Shown: piece after piece, positions 4,918 to 6,193 of the stretch
Numbering within the stretch: the first letter of the stretch is position 1
Layout: every line of letters begins with the position of its first letter
Assembly (NCBI GenBank): GCA_964451885.1
Contig: CAYVJW010000095.1
Location: 1-6,193, forward strand
DNA from: CAYVJW01 sp964451885
GTDB taxonomy: Bacteria > Patescibacteriota > Gracilibacteria > UBA4473
Direction: 5' to 3'
Length of the DNA: 6,193 nucleotides
Notes under the pieces: model-generated
What the model was told of the DNA's origin: nothing
The model's input: the letters and a program-made list of their open reading frames with translations, nothing else
Databases searched by the model: none
Program-made: the position numbers and the translations under genes

Positions 4918-6099
4918 TCATTTTCTTATCACATAAGTAATATCCTCCCCGTCATCATTATTAATCGTCACATCGAGCGGATAAGCTGAATTCATATGCA
5001 TGTTTTTTACTTTAAATCCCATTTTTGCAGCAATTACTGTTCTGCCTTTGGCTTTTTCGGCAATGAAATTTGCCAAATTTTTCGCGCCTTTTCCTCCTTT
5101 TGCGTTTGAGCAGGAAACTAAAAGAATCACCGCATCGGTAGTTAACATGCTCAGATATTTTTCTATTTCATCATCTAAAACGTCAATATCATACGTTTCA
5201 TCTTCTTCCGTTTCTCTTGCTACTGGGTCACTGCCACCAAAAGAACACTGTGTTTTTGAACCATGACAATGAAGCACCAATGAACTAATGCTAGGGGTAT
5301 TCTCGATGGGATCATAAACATGATGTTCCCGCGAGGCTACAACAACTTTCGTATCATAAACCTTTCTCATTCTATCGAAAAAAGTGCGGCTTTCTTCTTT
5401 AATAAAAGCTTCCGTTCCATCTTTGGCTGGATAAACAATGAGCGTATTTGGTTTCTCCGTATCATTAAAAATTGATTTTTTTTCAGTTTCTATGGCTACT
5501 CCTATCTGATCAGTCGGAATCCCCAGGAATGTGTATCTTTCAGACCATAAAGTAACCTCATTAATAAATTGATCTTTTTCCCGAATATCTGCGAGAGGGG
5601 CAAGAGCAGCTGTTTGTTCAGCAGTAACTTTATGTTTTTCCAGTAATATAATGTCGAAAGTATTAAACTCTAAAGCAGCAAGTTTTATGGCATACTCAGC
5701 CCTTATGCCATAGCTCCTCAGCTGCACAATATCAGCTCCACTAAATAAGTTCGTCTCAGCAAGCGCTTTTGCGTAATCAATCGTTGAGCCAAATTCTTCT
5801 ATTTCTCCGGAAAAAGTAATTGAATACTGAACAGTTGAATCATATTTTTTTAGATTCTTTATTTCAGACTCACTAAGAAGCTGTATCCCCTGTTCGTCTT
5901 TAAAAACTTTTAATTCTTCACTAAAGACACTATTATCCCAGGCTTCGCCCATATAAATAGCCGCAGCGGTCACAACCGCCCGGCTGAAATTCCTCACATC
6001 AAAAAAAATCATTCTCTTTCCTTCGCTTTGTTCGTCACAGCATCTACTTGCTGTGTTTTCGATACTATCTCCGGAATGATCTGAATTATCTTCCATCAC
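4918..6099 (-). CDS. Putative clan CD (caspase/CHAT-like) cysteine peptidase with N-terminal helical repeats
   Basis: Numbering is from the GTG at 6099, giving 393 residues; an ATG follows directly at 6096. Residues about 218-393 resemble a caspase-type fold: a first strand (TLIVYPAK, 219-226), a strand ending in His-Gly (SLVLHCHG, 273-280; H279), then 51 residues later a strand ending in the likely nucleophile (AVILLVSCSNAKGG, 323-336; C330), then a helix and strand (TVIAAKMGF, 354-362). The strand-HG / strand-SC order is the clan CD signature. The region 296-313 between them is very acidic. Residues about 79-175 hold short helical repeats (see separate entry). No signal peptide or clear membrane helix is seen, so it should be cytoplasmic. 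The start is uncertain: Met30 (6010-6012) has the best ribosome site (AAGGA, 6-nt spacing), and residues 1-29 are an acidic, Cys-containing tail that may not be translated. Substrate and trigger are unknown. Confidence 0.62.
   Translation of the reverse strand: MMEDNSDHSGDSIENTASRCCDEQSEGKRMIFFDVRNFSRAVVTAAAIYMGEAWDNSVFSEELKVFKDEQGIQLLSESEIKNLKKYDSTVQYSITFSGEIEEFGSTIDYAKALAETNLFSGADIVQLRSYGIRAEYAIKLAALEFNTFDIILLEKHKVTAEQTAALAPLADIREKDQFINEVTLWSERYTFLGIPTDQIGVAIETEKKSIFNDTEKPNTLIVYPAKDGTEAFIKEESRTFFDRMRKVYDTKVVVASREHHVYDPIENTPSISSLVLHCHGSKTQCSFGGSDPVARETEEDETYDIDVLDDEIEKYLSMLTTDAVILLVSCSNAKGGKGAKNLANFIAEKAKGRTVIAAKMGFKVKNMHMNSAYPLDVTINNDDGEDITYVIRK
5575..5865 (-). repeat. Diverged helical repeats in the N-terminal half of the peptidase
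   Basis: Units begin with an acidic residue plus Ile at residues 79 (EIKNL), 99 (EIEEF), 123 (DIVQL) and 149 (DIILL), 20-26 residues apart. The two clearest units share the pattern DI-xx-L-x4-(I/V)-x-AE followed by an Ala-Ala-Leu helix end. Helical repeats of this kind usually bind proteins or form solenoids, so this could be the sensor or partner-binding part. The first two units are weak matches. Confidence 0.45.
6019..6023 (-). promoter_or_regulatory. Ribosome binding site AAGGA for Met30 of the peptidase
   Basis: AAGGA lies 6 nt upstream of the ATG at 6012-6010, the best-spaced Shine-Dalgarno sequence in front of any candidate start in the window. The GTG/ATG pair at 6099-6094 has only a weak AGAAG about 10-12 nt upstream. 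This argues for a 364-residue protein starting MIFFDVRNF. Confidence 0.5.
6036..6055 (-). promoter_or_regulatory. 7-bp hairpin upstream of the alternative peptidase start
   Basis: CACAGCA (6036-6042) and TGCTGTG (6049-6055) are perfect inverted copies with a 6-nt loop. If translation starts at Met30 (6012), the hairpin would lie in the 5' leader, 12 nt before the AAGGA ribosome site at 6023-6019. If the upstream start is used, it is simply coding sequence. The pairing is seen; any regulatory role is inferred. Confidence 0.3.
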
Positions 6100-6129
6100 A
6101 AGTATAATCTTCTAATGCATCTCCTATAT

Positions 6130-6145
6130 TCATGCAAAAGCATGA
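6130..6145. repeat. 6-bp palindrome with AAAA loop near the window edge
   Basis: TCATGC-AAAA-GCATGA is a perfect 6-bp inverted repeat, 31 nt upstream of the GTG start of the peptidase gene. It is too short to be a terminator on its own and no T-run follows on the minus strand. Nothing else is recognised in 6100-6193. Two minus-strand frames run in from the edge, stopping at 6130-6132 and 6096-6098; either could be the tail of an upstream gene, but 20-32 codons is too little to judge. Confidence 0.35.
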
Positions 6146-6193
6146 TTGTCCGGTTTAAATTTTGGCCGAAGGTCAAATAAAAAACGGAAAGCC

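Noticed and set aside
4739..4921. Minus-strand 60-codon frame starting with an ATGA overlap on the peptidase stop
   Set aside because: The overlap looks like coupling, but it shares most of its length with the 76-residue frame. That frame has a coherent membrane helix, a basic tail and a well-placed promoter; this translation has no recognisable structure.
5000..5266. Plus-strand 88-codon frame opposite the peptidase catalytic region
   Set aside because: Its length reflects the complement of conserved coding sequence; the product has no recognisable feature.
6084..6134. Short upstream frame of 15 codons (ATG at 6134-6132) overlapping the peptidase start, as a leader peptide
   Set aside because: In 94 bp of AT-rich edge sequence short frames are expected; no ribosome site at proper spacing and no attenuator hairpins.

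Overview
The window looks like a piece of a compact, AT-rich bacterial genome. All five genes lie on the minus strand with short gaps. Shine-Dalgarno signals are mostly weak or absent, and stops are TAA or TGA, so the standard code fits. A VirB6/TrbL-like membrane protein, a shortened FolC, a membrane-anchored phosphoesterase and near-leaderless initiation together suggest a Patescibacteria (CPR)-type genome. This is inference; no rRNA or marker gene is present to prove it.

Layout in transcription order (high to low coordinate). At 6100-6193 there is only the run-off edge of the window. At 4918-6099 is a putative clan CD (caspase/CHAT-like) cysteine peptidase with an N-terminal array of short helical repeats. 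At 4636-4866 is a 76-residue one-helix membrane protein, driven by a good sigma-70-like promoter that leaves almost no 5' leader. At 4491-4635 is a non-coding block with two abutting long hairpins, a 10-bp direct repeat and a 7-bp tandem repeat. At 3558-4490 is a membrane-anchored calcineurin-like metallophosphoesterase of the YaeI/YkuE type. Its last 8 nt overlap the start of folC (2363-3565), a Mur-ligase-fold folylpolyglutamate/dihydrofolate synthase. At 2194-2362 is a short gap with a weak terminator, an extended -10 promoter and a 9-bp palindrome at the expected transcription start. At 13-2193 is a large polytopic membrane protein with a long soluble tail, most like VirB6/TrbL components of type IV secretion machinery.

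How the genes fit together: the phosphoesterase and folC form an overlapping pair and are probably co-translated. The peptidase and the small membrane protein are adjacent, but the second has its own promoter. A peptidase plus small membrane protein pair could be a signalling or cell-death module, but that is speculation from gene order and fold. The VirB6-like gene appears to be its own transcription unit, and its partners would lie outside the window. I see no tRNA, rRNA, CRISPR array, transposase or integrase.
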